A stretch of DNA of 64,000 nt from an uncultured Oscillospiraceae bacterium (GCA_934561515.1 CAKTGM010000003.1:1-64000); one strand, 5' to 3'. Counted from the first letter of the stretch, positions 22,501-33,479 are shown. The notes: a model not told the origin generated them from the letters alone. Made by a program: numbers and translations.

Positions 22501-23246
22501 TCGACATCCACGCCCACATCCTGCCGGGGGTGGACGACGGCTCGCCGTCGCTTGCATCCTCGCTGGAGATGGCGCGCCTTGCGCTCGAAGGCGGCGTTGA
22601 CGCGATGATCGCAACGCCGCACTGCAACCTGCCCGAGGGCGATGGCGCGCTCTGGGCGGACGCGCTGGCGCGGCGCACGGAAAAGCTCTCCGCTGCGCTG
22701 GCGGAGGAGAATATCCCGCTGCGCCTGTACGCGGGGATGGAGATCTTCGGCCTGCCCGACACGGCGGAGAAGCTGCGCGACGGAAGCCTCTGCACACTTG
22801 CCGCCTCGCGCTATCCGCTCATCGAGTTTCCGTTTTACGACTACGGGCTGGAGGCGACGGCGCTTTTGGACCGCGTGCTCGCTCTGGGCCTGCGGCCCAT
22901 TGTTGCGCATCCGGAGCGCTACCGCTATGCACAGGACGAGCCGCGGCTTTTGAACCTCTGGGCGGACATGGGCTGTCTTTTGCAGGTGAATCGCGGCAGC
23001 CTTCTCGGGCGCTTCGGGCCGCGGGCGGAGGCGCTGGGGCATGGTCTGGTCGCGCGCGGTTTTGCGGCCTTTGTCGCAAGCGACGCGCACACGAGCGTGG
23101 TGCGCACGCCGTGGATGCGCGATGTGCAGCAGCTGCTGCGGCGCGAGTATTCCCCGCGCACGGCGCGATTGCTGCTGGAAGAGAACGCAGAGCGCGTGCT
23201 TTGCAACGAAACGATCGAAATGGACGAACCGGACTGGTTCGATTAA
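22497..23246 (+). CDS. CpsB/YwqE-type PHP-domain tyrosine-protein phosphatase
   Basis: The 249-aa enzyme has the PHP metal-binding motifs of the CpsB/CapC/YwqE family: MIDIHAHILPGVDDG (H5, H7), ATPHCN near 40, IVAHPERYRYA near 136-146 and SDAHTS near 196. These manganese-dependent enzymes dephosphorylate the tyrosine-rich tails of capsule-controlling BY-kinases, two of which are encoded a little downstream. It overlaps the PqqD gene by 4 bases, so the peptide and capsule-control modules are physically coupled on one transcript. The length matches the family (about 245-255). It is the first gene of the capsule-control part, where CpsB-like genes often sit before the kinase. Confidence 0.88.
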   Translation: MIDIHAHILPGVDDGSPSLASSLEMARLALEGGVDAMIATPHCNLPEGDGALWADALARRTEKLSAALAEENIPLRLYAGMEIFGLPDTAEKLRDGSLCTLAASRYPLIEFPFYDYGLEATALLDRVLALGLRPIVAHPERYRYAQDEPRLLNLWADMGCLLQVNRGSLLGRFGPRAEALGHGLVARGFAAFVASDAHTSVVRTPWMRDVQQLLRREYSPRTARLLLEENAERVLCNETIEMDEPDWFD

Positions 23247-23260
23247 GGGAGAAATGAAAC

Positions 23261-24091
23261 GTGGGAGCTAAAGGGAAAAGGGCGCTTTTTGCGCTGGTGC
23301 TGCTTTGCTGCGCGGCCTTCGCCGTTTACCGCTATCTTAGCGGACGGAACATCGACCGCGAGCCGCCGCAGATCACGATGGCGCAGGAGGAGCTGAGCCT
23401 TTCGGTCGGCGATCCGAGAGAGCGCCTGCTCGAGGGCGTGAGCGCGCAGGACGCGCAGGACGGCGACGTGACGGCTTCGATCGTGGTCGAATCCGTGCGC
23501 GGGATCGTCTCGGACAAGCGCTTTACGGTGACGTATGCCGCCTTCGATGCCGCGGGCAACGTCAGCAAGGCCCAGCGGACGGTCTTCTACAAGGACTATG
23601 CCGCGCCGCGCTTTGTCCTCTCCGCGCCGCTCATCTTCCGCGAGGGCGCCTCGCTCGACGTTTTCGCCCCGCTGGACGCGAAGGACGTGTTCGACGGCAG
23701 CCTCAAAGACCGCATCAAGGGAACGCTCATCAGCGGCGAAACGCAGCTGACGCAGGCGGGGGAGTATACCGTTGAGTTCCGCGTGAGCAACAGCCTCGGC
23801 GACACGGCCTATCTCACCGCGCCCGTGGAGGTGCTCCCCGCGGGGAGCAGCAGCGCCGAGCTGACGCTCTCGAGCTATCTCTCGTATCTCAAGAAAAACG
23901 CCGAGTTTGTGCCGGAGTACTATGTGACGGGGCTGAGCGCCGGCGGACAGGTCATCTCGCTGGACGAGGCGTCGGTGCAGATCGCGTCGAACGTTGACAT
24001 GACAAAGGCCGGGACCTACTGGGTGGACTATACGGCGCGCCACGGGCAGTACACGGCCCGCACAAGGCTTCTGGTCGTAGTGGAGGATTGA
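23261..24091 (+). CDS. Membrane-anchored protein with DUF5011-like Ig repeats
   Basis: The 276-aa protein starts at GTG 23261, with AGGGAG 9 bases before, and has an N-terminal hydrophobic anchor (about 6-26). Its extracellular part contains repeated beta-sandwich segments of the DUF5011 type: VGDPRERLLEGVSAQDAQDGDVTASI, FTVTYAAFDAAGNVSKAQRTV, and two later, more diverged copies (about 115-190 and 200-275) ending TKAGTYWVDYTA and TRLLVVVED. Such Ig-like repeats bind ligands or act as spacers at the cell wall. Its place between a CpsB-like phosphatase and two BY-kinases suggests a role in surface polysaccharide assembly or sensing. No catalytic residues are seen. Confidence 0.65.
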   Translation: MGAKGKRALFALVLLCCAAFAVYRYLSGRNIDREPPQITMAQEELSLSVGDPRERLLEGVSAQDAQDGDVTASIVVESVRGIVSDKRFTVTYAAFDAAGNVSKAQRTVFYKDYAAPRFVLSAPLIFREGASLDVFAPLDAKDVFDGSLKDRIKGTLISGETQLTQAGEYTVEFRVSNSLGDTAYLTAPVEVLPAGSSSAELTLSSYLSYLKKNAEFVPEYYVTGLSAGGQVISLDEASVQIASNVDMTKAGTYWVDYTARHGQYTARTRLLVVVED

Positions 24092-24093
24092 GC

Positions 24094-25572
24094 ATGGCGG
24101 AAGAAAAAATGACAGCGCAGGACGAGCAGATCGAGCTTTTGTCCTTTGACCCCATTGTGGCGGTGCTCGATGTGCTGCGGCGCTGGTATCTCATCGCGGC
24201 GGTCGCGCTGATCGCGGCGCTGGGTGTTTACACGGCAAGCGAGCTCACCTACGAGCCGCAGTACACGACGGAGACGACCTTTGTCGTCTCCATGCAGGAA
24301 AGTTCCGCCTCCGTGTTTCAGAATCTTTCAGCCACAAGCAACCTAGCCACGATGTTTTCCGAGGTGCTCAACAGCTCGCTGCTGCGAAAGACCGTGAACG
24401 AGGCGCTCACACCCGAGCGCTTCACCGGACACATCGACGCTGCCGCCATTGCCGAGACGAATCTTCTCACGATGCGCGTGACGGCGAGCGACCCGCGCAT
24501 CGCCTTCCTTGCAACGCAGGCGATCATCGAGCACCATCAGGAGGTCTCCCGTCAGGTGATGGGCGACATCGTGCTCGAGGTGCTCCAGCAGCCCCGCGTG
24601 CCGGCTGCGCCGTCGAACCCGATGCGCGCGCTGGGCAACGCCAAGCGCGCCGCGCTCTACAGCGCGCTCGGGATGTGCGTGCTGCTCGCCGCCGTCTCCG
24701 TGATGCGCGACACCGTGCGCAGCGCGCAGGAGGCGCGGCGCAAGCTCGACTGCCGCGTGCTCGCAGAGATCCGCCACGAGCGCAAATACCGCACGCTGCG
24801 CGCACGTTTGCGCCATAAGAAGACCAGCATCCTCATCACCAATCCGCTCACGTCCTTTTCCTATACCGAGACGATCCGCACGCTGCGCCGCAAGATCGAG
24901 CAGCATATGCCCGACGGCGGCAGGACCGTGCTTGTGACGAGCGTGCTCGAAAACGAGGGAAAGTCGACCGTGGCGGTCAATCTGGCGCTTTCGCTCGCGC
25001 AGAAGCACAGGCGCGTGCTGCTGCTCGACTGTGACCTGCGCAAGCCTGCCTGCTGCAAGATCCTCGGCCTTTCGTGGACGGGGAGCGGCACGGCGGACGC
25101 CGCGCGCGGCGTCACCGAGGCGCAAAAGACCGTGCAGCCCTACGGCGAGGGCCGCTCGCTCGACCTTCTTCTGGAGGGTCGTGCAGTGCGCGGCTCGGCG
25201 GAGATCACCGGCTCGGAGGGTATGGCCGCGCTGATCGCCTGGGCAAAGGCGAACTATGACGTGGTCATCCTCGATACGCCGCCGATGTCGGCGGGGCCGG
25301 ACGCGGAATGCCTTGCTGAGCTTGCCGACGCGGCGGTGCTGATCGTGCGGCAGAACCAGACGGAGGCGAAGCGGCTCAACGCCGCGCTCGACGCGCTGCA
25401 CGCCACGCGCGCGAAGGTGCTCGGCTGCGTGCTCAACGACTGCCGGGAATCCGTGCTCTCCGAGCAGGGCAATTATCACTATGGCTACGGCTACGGCAAT
25501 TACGGCAAATACGGCAAGTACGGCCGCTACGGCCGCTATGGCGCTTACGGCGCACAGAAGAACGAAGAGTGA
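24094..25572 (+). CDS. Wzz/BY-kinase fusion (tyrosine-protein kinase), copy 1
   Basis: The 492-aa protein has an N-terminal Wzz-type chain-length domain (about 20-210) with transmembrane helices near 33-50 and 185-205, then a cytoplasmic BY-kinase domain with Walker A' in LENEGKSTVAVNLALSLA (near 286), Walker A'-like VLLLDCDLRKPA and Walker B VVILDTPP. The C-terminus is a Tyr cluster (repeated GYG, KYG, RYG) that would be autophosphorylated. Firmicutes usually split this into a CapA-type modulator and a CapB-type kinase; here both are fused, as in Gram-negatives. The start ATG 24094 is favoured over an in-frame TTG at 24088 because GGAGG lies 7 bases upstream. It probably controls export or polymerisation of a surface polysaccharide and is opposed by the phosphatase at 22497. 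Confidence 0.88.
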   Translation: MAEEKMTAQDEQIELLSFDPIVAVLDVLRRWYLIAAVALIAALGVYTASELTYEPQYTTETTFVVSMQESSASVFQNLSATSNLATMFSEVLNSSLLRKTVNEALTPERFTGHIDAAAIAETNLLTMRVTASDPRIAFLATQAIIEHHQEVSRQVMGDIVLEVLQQPRVPAAPSNPMRALGNAKRAALYSALGMCVLLAAVSVMRDTVRSAQEARRKLDCRVLAEIRHERKYRTLRARLRHKKTSILITNPLTSFSYTETIRTLRRKIEQHMPDGGRTVLVTSVLENEGKSTVAVNLALSLAQKHRRVLLLDCDLRKPACCKILGLSWTGSGTADAARGVTEAQKTVQPYGEGRSLDLLLEGRAVRGSAEITGSEGMAALIAWAKANYDVVILDTPPMSAGPDAECLAELADAAVLIVRQNQTEAKRLNAALDALHATRAKVLGCVLNDCRESVLSEQGNYHYGYGYGNYGKYGKYGRYGRYGAYGAQKNEE

Positions 25573-25591
25573 AGCGGAGAGCGAACAGGCA

Positions 25592-27013
25592 ATGGACAAT
25601 CAGACGACAAATGAAGTGAAGATCGCGGGCATCGACCTGCACACGCTGCTGCTCGACGGGCTGCGTATGCTCCGACGCACCGCCGCGCTGTTTGCAGCGC
25701 TGGCGCTGCTGGTCACGGGAGCACTGTGCCTGCGCGTTTCCCGCTCCTACCGGCCGATGTATCGCGCGAGCGCGACCTTTACGGTGTATGTGGCGAACGC
25801 GCTCCAGTCGGAGATCCGCAGCTACAATACCGCGACGGCCGAGCAGATGGCCAAGACCTTCCCCTATATTCTCACGAGCGGCGCGCTGAGCGACCGCGTG
25901 ATGCAAAGCCTTGATATCCCCGCCATGCCGGCGGTATCGGCCTCGGTCCTGAATAATACCAACATCTTTACGCTGAGCGTCACCTCGGGCGACCCTCAGC
26001 GCGCCTACGACGTGCTGGAGGCGGTCATCGAGTGCTATCCGGACGTGGCGGAGTTCGTGGTCGGGCCGACGGTGATGAACCTGCTCGACGAAAGCGGCGT
26101 GCCGCAGGAGCCTTTTAATCAGCGCGACTACCGCGCCGCGATCAAGCGCGGCGTAGTGACGAGCGCGCTTGTGTGGGTCGCGGCAGCCCTTGTGCTCGCC
26201 TCGCTGCGCTCCACCGTGCACAGCGAGGAGGAGCTGCGCGAGGTGCTGAGCCTGCGCACGCTCGGCGTGCTTCCGGCGGTGCGGGGACGCGGCAAGAGCC
26301 GCGGCGCCTGCCCGCGCTTTGACGGCGGGGCCGAGTACTCCGGCTTTTCGGAGTCCGTGCGCCTTTTGCGGATGCGCACGGAAAAGGAGATGCGCGAGCG
26401 GGAGATGAAGGTGCTGCTCGTTTCGAGCGCCACCCCCGGCGAGGGCAAGACCACCGTCGCCATCAACCTTGCCATGGCCCTTGCGTCGCAGGGCAAGCGC
26501 GTGCTGCTCGCGGACTGCGATCTGCGCAACCCCTCGGTCGCGGCCGGCTTCGGGATGGAAAACGGCAAGGGGCTCACAGAATGCCTCAAGGGGAATGTCC
26601 CGTATCAGGAAATACTGCACCAGAGCGAGCAGGAGAACCTCTATCTGGTCTTTGCCGGGCAGCCGACGGCCAACGCCTCGGAGCTGCTGGCAGAGCCTGC
26701 CTGCCGCGATTTCATCGAGGCCTGCCGCAAGGTATTTGACGTCGTCATCCTCGATACGCCGCCCGCGGCGCTGCTCGCGGACGCGAGCGAGCTTGCCGTG
26801 CTGGCCGACGGCGCGCTGATGACGGTGCGGCAGAACTATGCCTCCCGCTCGCAGATCATGGAGGGGGCGCAGATCCTTTCCGACAGCCGCCTGCCGCTGC
26901 TCGGGTGCGTGCTGAACTATGCGTCCTCCCGCTCGCCCTACGGCGGGTACTACGGCTATGGCTACGGCGGCTACGGCCGGGCCTACGGAGAAAAGAAAGA
27001 AAAAGCGGAGTGA
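25592..27013 (+). CDS. Wzz/BY-kinase fusion (tyrosine-protein kinase), copy 2
   Basis: This 473-aa protein has the same layout as the preceding one: Wzz-like domain with membrane helices near 29-50 and 185-210, Walker A' SATPGEGKTTVAINLAMALA (near 275), VLLADCDLRNPS and Walker B VVILDTPPAALLAD, then a Tyr-rich tail (YGGYYGYGYGGYGRAYG). The first helical Wzz segments differ clearly from copy 1, so it is an old paralogue rather than a recent duplication. The two kinases might phosphorylate each other's tails or serve different polymers. It starts 20 bp after copy 1 and ends 31 bp before the dehydratase gene, so the three are one transcription unit. Confidence 0.87.
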   Translation: MDNQTTNEVKIAGIDLHTLLLDGLRMLRRTAALFAALALLVTGALCLRVSRSYRPMYRASATFTVYVANALQSEIRSYNTATAEQMAKTFPYILTSGALSDRVMQSLDIPAMPAVSASVLNNTNIFTLSVTSGDPQRAYDVLEAVIECYPDVAEFVVGPTVMNLLDESGVPQEPFNQRDYRAAIKRGVVTSALVWVAAALVLASLRSTVHSEEELREVLSLRTLGVLPAVRGRGKSRGACPRFDGGAEYSGFSESVRLLRMRTEKEMREREMKVLLVSSATPGEGKTTVAINLAMALASQGKRVLLADCDLRNPSVAAGFGMENGKGLTECLKGNVPYQEILHQSEQENLYLVFAGQPTANASELLAEPACRDFIEACRKVFDVVILDTPPAALLADASELAVLADGALMTVRQNYASRSQIMEGAQILSDSRLPLLGCVLNYASSRSPYGGYYGYGYGGYGRAYGEKKEKAE

Positions 27014-27044
27014 GAAAGTCTTCGCTGTGGAAAGAGGTGGAACG

Positions 27045-29000
<1,956 letters not shown>

Positions 29001-29027
29001 GACGCGCGGCGGGAAAATGAGAGAAAG

Positions 29028-29072
29028 AAGAGGCGATCTCCTCAAAAAAGGAGATCGCCTCTTTTCTCTTTT
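29028..29072. terminator. Bidirectional terminator after the dehydratase gene
   Basis: A perfect 14-bp stem AAGAGGCGATCTCC/GGAGATCGCCTCTT is followed by a long T-rich run; it also ends the convergent lysO gene. Confidence 0.87.
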
Positions 29073-29083
29073 TTTAGAAAGAC

Positions 29084-30049
29084 TCAAGCGCCGATGATGA
29101 GCGGCACGAGCGCCGCGCAGGAAAGACACATCAGCATCCCCGTGCAAAACGAGTAGGCCATGGTCTCGGGATTGCAGTACCTTTCCACAAGCGGCAGGCA
29201 CAGGTCGGTCGAGGCCGTGCCGGGGATGGTGATGGCCTCGATGTAGCCGATCCTGCTCGCGATGAGCGGCAGGAAGATGAGGCCCATCGTCTCGCGCAGC
29301 ACATTGTGCAGAAACGAGACCGCGCCCGCGACCGCGTGCCCCGCGCCGGAGATGACGCTCGGGGCCATCGTATACCAGCCGAAGCCCGCGCTGATGGCGA
29401 GCCCCTCGCGCAGCGTCATGGGCGTGAGGAACGAGTAGACAACGCCCGCGAGCAGCGAGCCGATTACGGAGAAGACGGGCACGAGCACAACGCCAAGTCC
29501 CGCGCCGCGCAGAACGCGCACGATGCTGCCGTCCAGCCCCATGCTGAAGCCCACCGAGCCGAGCATGATGCAAAGGCCAATGACGAGCAGCGTGCCGGAG
29601 AGATCTTCAAAGCGCTCGGGCGAGATGAGCTGCGGCAGGACAAAGTAGCCCAGCAGCATCCCGCAGATGACCATCAGGCAAATGATGACCGAGGACTTGA
29701 TGCCCGAGGTGTTGACCCCGCCGCCGCGCTCCTCGGCGCCTTCCTCTTCCGTGCCGGCGGGCAGGGCGTGGCGGTTGAGATGCACGATCTTGCGCGCGGC
29801 GGTGCCGCCGAGCATACTGCCGACGGCCGTGAGGAACGTGATGAACAGCGCCTGCACGCCGATGCTGCCGAGGCTCGACGTGACCTCCTCGTCCGCACCC
29901 ATGCGCAGACCCATGAGGAAGATGAGAAGATAGATGAAAAAGCTGGTGAGCTGATCGAGAAAATGAAAGCGCTCCTTGTGGCGGCGCAGCTTGCCTGCAG
30001 CAAGATAGCAGACGATCATGATAGACCAGTAGAGAGCGAGCAGAGTCAT
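29084..30049 (-). CDS. lysO: LysO family lysine exporter
   Basis: The protein is highly hydrophobic with about eight membrane segments and matches the LysO (YbjE) family: SFFIYLLIFLMGLRMG, the GFGWYTMAPSVISGAG region and the C-terminal TIPGTASTDLCLPLVERYCN. LysO exports L-lysine and toxic analogues and consists of two related halves, which can be seen here as well, separated by a charged loop (about 85-105, PAGTEEEGAEERGGG). The chosen start (ATG at 30049) has AAAGGA 11 bases before it; ATG 30061 would overlap that sequence. It is the last gene of a minus-strand group after pgcA, but a terminator separates the two. Confidence 0.82.
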   Translation of the reverse strand: MTLLALYWSIMIVCYLAAGKLRRHKERFHFLDQLTSFFIYLLIFLMGLRMGADEEVTSSLGSIGVQALFITFLTAVGSMLGGTAARKIVHLNRHALPAGTEEEGAEERGGGVNTSGIKSSVIICLMVICGMLLGYFVLPQLISPERFEDLSGTLLVIGLCIMLGSVGFSMGLDGSIVRVLRGAGLGVVLVPVFSVIGSLLAGVVYSFLTPMTLREGLAISAGFGWYTMAPSVISGAGHAVAGAVSFLHNVLRETMGLIFLPLIASRIGYIEAITIPGTASTDLCLPLVERYCNPETMAYSFCTGMLMCLSCAALVPLIIGA

Positions 30050-30080
30050 AGGGCGATTCATCCTTTCGCCGTGCTGCGGC

Positions 30081-30120
30081 AAAAATGGGCGGGGGACAGC
30101 GCGGCTTCGCGCCGTCCCCC
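30081..30120 (-). terminator. Terminator after pgcA
   Basis: On the minus strand a GGGGGAC...GTCCCCC stem with a GGCGCG/CGCGCT extension is followed by CATTTTTG. It lies between pgcA and lysO. Confidence 0.7.
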
Positions 30121-30143
30121 GTCGCTATGGCAATGGGGGGAGA

Positions 30144-31868
30144 TCAGGCGAGAGTCTTGACCCAGGCGGAATACTTTTCGAGGTTTGCGTCGCGCTCCTG
30201 TGCGTCCGCGCCCTTGGTGAGCACATAGACCTTGATCTTCGGCTCTGTGCCGCTCGGGCGCACGACGATGTGCGTGCCGTCGGCGAGCTCAAAGCGCAGC
30301 ACGTTCGAGCCTGCGAGCGCGATCTTCGTCACCTCGCCGCTTGCGGCGTCGCGCGCGGTGCCGTCTGCGTAATCCTTGTAAGTCACGACCTTGACACCTG
30401 CAATCTCGGTCGGCGGCGTCTCGCGCAGCGATTTCATCAGCGCTGCCATCTTTTCCGCGCCGTCGAGACCCGGCATGACGAGGTTGAAGGTCTTTTCACC
30501 GAAGAAGCCGTACTTCTTAAAGAGCGCCTCGAGCGCGTCGAAGAGCGTCATGCCCTGCGAAAAGTACCACGCGGCCATCTCCGTGAGGAGGAGAGAGGCG
30601 GTGACGGCGTCCTTGTCGCGCACATAGTGGCCGATCATGTAGCCGTAGCTCTCTTCATAGGAGAAGATGACGGTGTTCTTGCCCGCGCCCTCCAGCTCGT
30701 TCATCTTCTCGGCCATGAACTTAAAGCCCGTGAAGGTATCGTAGCAGGCAAGACCGTTCGCCTCCGCCACGGCGCGCGCCATTTCGGTCGTCACGATGGT
30801 CTTGAGCGCGGCGGCGTTCGCGGGCAGCTTGCCCGCGCGCTTCATCGCGCCGATGAGATAGTCGAGCAGGAGAACGCCCGTCTGGTTGCCGGTGACAGGC
30901 TCAAATTCGCCCTGACGGTTGCGCACCATGATGCCCACGCGGTCGCTGTCGGGGTCGGTGCCGAGGATGAAGTCGACATCGTTCTTTTTGGCGAGGTCGA
31001 TGGCGAGGGCGAAGCCCTCGGGATTCTCCGGGTTCGGGGAGACGACCGTGGGGAAATTGCCGTCGATGACCATCTGCTCGGGCACGCAGAGAAGGTGCTT
31101 GATGCCAAGCTTTGTAAGCGCCTCGGGCACGAGCTTGTAGCCGCAGCCGTGGAAGGGCGTGTAGACGAGCTTAAAGTCGCCCGCGACCTTTTTGACGGTC
31201 TCATAGTCGTTGACCATGCTCATGACGTTTGCCATGAAGCGTTCGTCGCAGTCTGCGCCGAGCATCGTGATGAGGCCCTTGGACGCGGCCTCGTCAAAGT
31301 CCATGGACGTAACGCCCGTGAAAATGTCGATCGTCTCGAGCTCTCTTGCGATGGCGGCGGCGTGCTGGGGCGGCAGCTGCGCGCCGTCCGACCAGTAGAC
31401 CTTGTAGCCGTTGTATTCCTTGGGGTTGTGCGAGGCGGTGACGTTAATGCCCGCGGTGCAGCCGTATTCGCGCACGGCAAAGGAAAGCTCGGGCGTGGGG
31501 CGCAGGGACTCAAAGAGCCTGACCGAGATGCCGTTGCCCGCCATGACGCAGGCTGCCTCGCGCGCAAATTCCACGGAATGGTTGCGGCAGTCCATGCAGA
31601 TGGCGACGCCCTTTTGCATGGCGGCCTCGCCCTCGGCGCGGATCACGTTGGCAAAGCCCTGCGTCGCCCAGCGGATGACGTGGCGGTTCATGTTGTGAAG
31701 TCCCACATACATCGTGCCGCGCAGACCCGCCGTGCCGAATTCGAGCGGGCCGTAGAAGCGGTTTTCGATCTCTTTTTCATCGTTTGCGATGGCTTGCAGC
31801 TCGCTGCGCTCTTCCTCGCTCAGCGCGGGAGAGGCGAGCCACTTTTCATATTCCTGACGGTAATTCAT
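30144..31868 (-). CDS. pgcA: Phospho-sugar mutase (alpha-phosphoglucomutase type)
   Basis: This 574-aa enzyme belongs to the alpha-D-phosphohexomutase superfamily: N-terminal FGTAGLRG, the phosphoserine loop TASHNPKEYNG (S146), metal-binding DPDSDRVGI, the sugar-binding SYEESYGYMIG and the phosphate-binding RPSGTEPKIKVY near the C-terminus. It interconverts glucose-1-P and glucose-6-P (or mannose-P), feeding UDP-glucose and surface polymer synthesis. The length matches Firmicute PgcA. Its start overlaps the preceding gene (ATGA), so it is translationally coupled to it. Confidence 0.93.
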   Translation of the reverse strand: MNYRQEYEKWLASPALSEEERSELQAIANDEKEIENRFYGPLEFGTAGLRGTMYVGLHNMNRHVIRWATQGFANVIRAEGEAAMQKGVAICMDCRNHSVEFAREAACVMAGNGISVRLFESLRPTPELSFAVREYGCTAGINVTASHNPKEYNGYKVYWSDGAQLPPQHAAAIARELETIDIFTGVTSMDFDEAASKGLITMLGADCDERFMANVMSMVNDYETVKKVAGDFKLVYTPFHGCGYKLVPEALTKLGIKHLLCVPEQMVIDGNFPTVVSPNPENPEGFALAIDLAKKNDVDFILGTDPDSDRVGIMVRNRQGEFEPVTGNQTGVLLLDYLIGAMKRAGKLPANAAALKTIVTTEMARAVAEANGLACYDTFTGFKFMAEKMNELEGAGKNTVIFSYEESYGYMIGHYVRDKDAVTASLLLTEMAAWYFSQGMTLFDALEALFKKYGFFGEKTFNLVMPGLDGAEKMAALMKSLRETPPTEIAGVKVVTYKDYADGTARDAASGEVTKIALAGSNVLRFELADGTHIVVRPSGTEPKIKVYVLTKGADAQERDANLEKYSAWVKTLA

Positions 31869-32194
31869 TGCTTATCCTCCTGTTCCGGAATTTCATCGAT
31901 GGGGCGGATCAGATTCTTTGCGTCCTCGAGCATGGACGCGGGGACGTACAGCTCCGTGCCGTGCCCGGGCGTGCCGAGCACCACCTTGCCGAAGGCGCCG
32001 TCGCCCTCGTATCTGCGCAGCACGGGGATATCGTAGGCGCGGAGCATGGAGCAAAGCATATCCGTCTCCGCGTTTGTGTCCATCACGAGCGTTAAGAACG
32101 CGGGCTGCTCGTACTTGCCGTCGGCAGTCTTCGGCCAGCGCTCGGAAAGGTCATGTTCTGCCTTGCCCCAGGTGAGCTTCACTTCGTCCGACAT
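31865..32194 (-). CDS. DUF2007-like small protein
   Basis: The 109-aa soluble protein contains a segment like the DUF2007 (putative signal-transducing) family: LTLVMDTNAETDMLCSMLRAYDIPVLRRYEGDG...LYVPASMLEDAKNLI. The pattern (a residue-rich beta-alpha-beta unit that tells which 'half' of a regulator to use) fits the ferredoxin-like fold often placed beside metabolic genes. A catalytic site is not visible. It overlaps the pgcA start by 4 bases, so it may modulate or report on sugar-phosphate flux, but that is inference from position only. Confidence 0.65.
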   Translation of the reverse strand: MSDEVKLTWGKAEHDLSERWPKTADGKYEQPAFLTLVMDTNAETDMLCSMLRAYDIPVLRRYEGDGAFGKVVLGTPGHGTELYVPASMLEDAKNLIRPIDEIPEQEDKQ

Positions 32195-32226
32195 GGGCGG
32201 TTCCTCCTTTTTTCAGGTGCGTTTCA

Positions 32227-32709
32227 TTATTTGTGGTATTTGGTCCCCGCCTCGATCTGATAGGCGCGGTAAACCTGCTCGAGCAGCATCACGCGCGCCA
32301 GATGGTGCGGGAAGGTCATCGGCGACATCGAAAGGCGCAGGTCGGCCTTTTTCTTAAGATCCTCGTCAAGGCCGAAGCTTGAGCCGATCAAAAATGTCAG
32401 CTGCGAGGCCCCGCGCGCGGCGAGCTGCTGCATCTTCTGCGAAAGCGCCACGCTGCTCATCTCCTGACCCTCGATGCACATGGCGATGAGCGCGCCGCCC
32501 TTCGGGAGCTTCTGCTCGACCAGCGCGGCCTCCTTTTTGAGCGCCTGACGGATCTCCGCCTCGCTCGGCTCGTCGCCGAGACGCTGCTCGGGAAGCTCCA
32601 AAAGCTCGAGCTTACAATAGCGCGAGAGGCGTTTTTCGTATTCCTTCACGGCCTGCTCGTAGAAGGCCTCCTTCAGTTTTCCGACGCAAAGGACGGTGAT
32701 CTTCTGCAT
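32227..32709 (-). CDS. rlmH: Ribosomal RNA large subunit methyltransferase H
   Basis: This 160-aa protein matches RlmH, the SPOUT enzyme that N3-methylates pseudouridine 1915 in 23S rRNA: MQKITVLCVGKLKE at the start, FLIGSSFGLDEDLKKKAD in the SAM-binding knot, and SPMTFPHHLARVMLLEQVYRAYQI at the C-terminus. The start at 32709 gives the usual length (159-160), rather than the longer in-frame alternative. It overlaps the walJ gene by 37 bases in another frame, an unusually long overlap for a gene pair of this type. The walJ-rlmH order is known from other Firmicutes. Confidence 0.95.
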   Translation of the reverse strand: MQKITVLCVGKLKEAFYEQAVKEYEKRLSRYCKLELLELPEQRLGDEPSEAEIRQALKKEAALVEQKLPKGGALIAMCIEGQEMSSVALSQKMQQLAARGASQLTFLIGSSFGLDEDLKKKADLRLSMSPMTFPHHLARVMLLEQVYRAYQIEAGTKYHK

Positions 32710-33464
32710 ATGTGTACCTCGCTGATGGTGTCGCGCGGCGCGGCGGCGAGCCGGACGCTCAGCCCCCTTGCCTGCAAGGCCCGTCCCACGGCGTATTCCG
32801 CAAGATCGGGCGTGTTGTTCTCGCCGCTCAAGTGCGCGAGCAGAATGTCGCTCGTGCCGGCGCGGACGCATTCAACGGCGAATTCCGCCGCCGCCTCGTT
32901 GGACAGGTGTCCGTACTCGCCGAGGATGCGCCGCTTGAGCGGATAGGGGTAGGGGCCGGTCGTGAGCAGTTCAACATCGTGGTTGGCCTCGAGCAGCAGC
33001 GTGTCCGCGCCGAGGGCGAGGTCGTGCGCCTCATCGGTGATGCAGCCGGTGTCGGTCAGCACGGCGAGCGAGCCGTCGCCGCTCTCGATGCGGTAGCCCA
33101 CGCTCTCGCGCGCATCGTGCGAGGTGCGGAAGGGCAGCGCGCGCAGCGAGCCGACGGTGAAGGCATCGCCGGGGGCGAAGGCGTGCACGCGCTCTGCGGG
33201 ATAGTCGAGCGCGGCGGCCGTACCGCGGCTTGCGTAGAGCGGCACGGCGCACTTTTTTTGCAGCGTGCCGAGGGCGCGCACATGGTCGATGTGCTCGTGC
33301 GTGATGAGAATCGCGTCGATGTCCTCCAGCGTGAGGTTGAGCACGGCGAGCGACTGCGTGATGCGGCGGCAGGAAACGCCGACGTCAATGAGAATGTGGG
33401 TATCTTCGTGGCAGACGAGCGAGGCGTTGCCCGCGCTCGAGCTGGCGATGGTGTAAAATTCCAT
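32673..33464 (-). CDS. walJ: WalJ/YycJ-type metallo-beta-lactamase-fold hydrolase
   Basis: The 263-aa protein is an MBL-fold hydrolase with the metal-binding HEHIDH motif (near 57) and an N-terminal ASSSAGNASLV typical of YycJ/WalJ. Further ligands are seen in FRTSHDA (near 113) and TDTGC (near 137), and GHLSNEAAAEF in the C-terminal half. WalJ is a putative 5'-3' exonuclease whose gene often lies beside the WalRK locus and rlmH. There is no walRK pair in the window. It starts a minus-strand operon (walJ, rlmH, DUF2007-like, pgcA) behind a strong promoter. Confidence 0.9.
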   Translation of the reverse strand: MEFYTIASSSAGNASLVCHEDTHILIDVGVSCRRITQSLAVLNLTLEDIDAILITHEHIDHVRALGTLQKKCAVPLYASRGTAAALDYPAERVHAFAPGDAFTVGSLRALPFRTSHDARESVGYRIESGDGSLAVLTDTGCITDEAHDLALGADTLLLEANHDVELLTTGPYPYPLKRRILGEYGHLSNEAAAEFAVECVRAGTSDILLAHLSGENNTPDLAEYAVGRALQARGLSVRLAAAPRDTISEVHICRRSPSFASEN

Positions 33465-33479
33465 GGGTCATTTCCTTCG

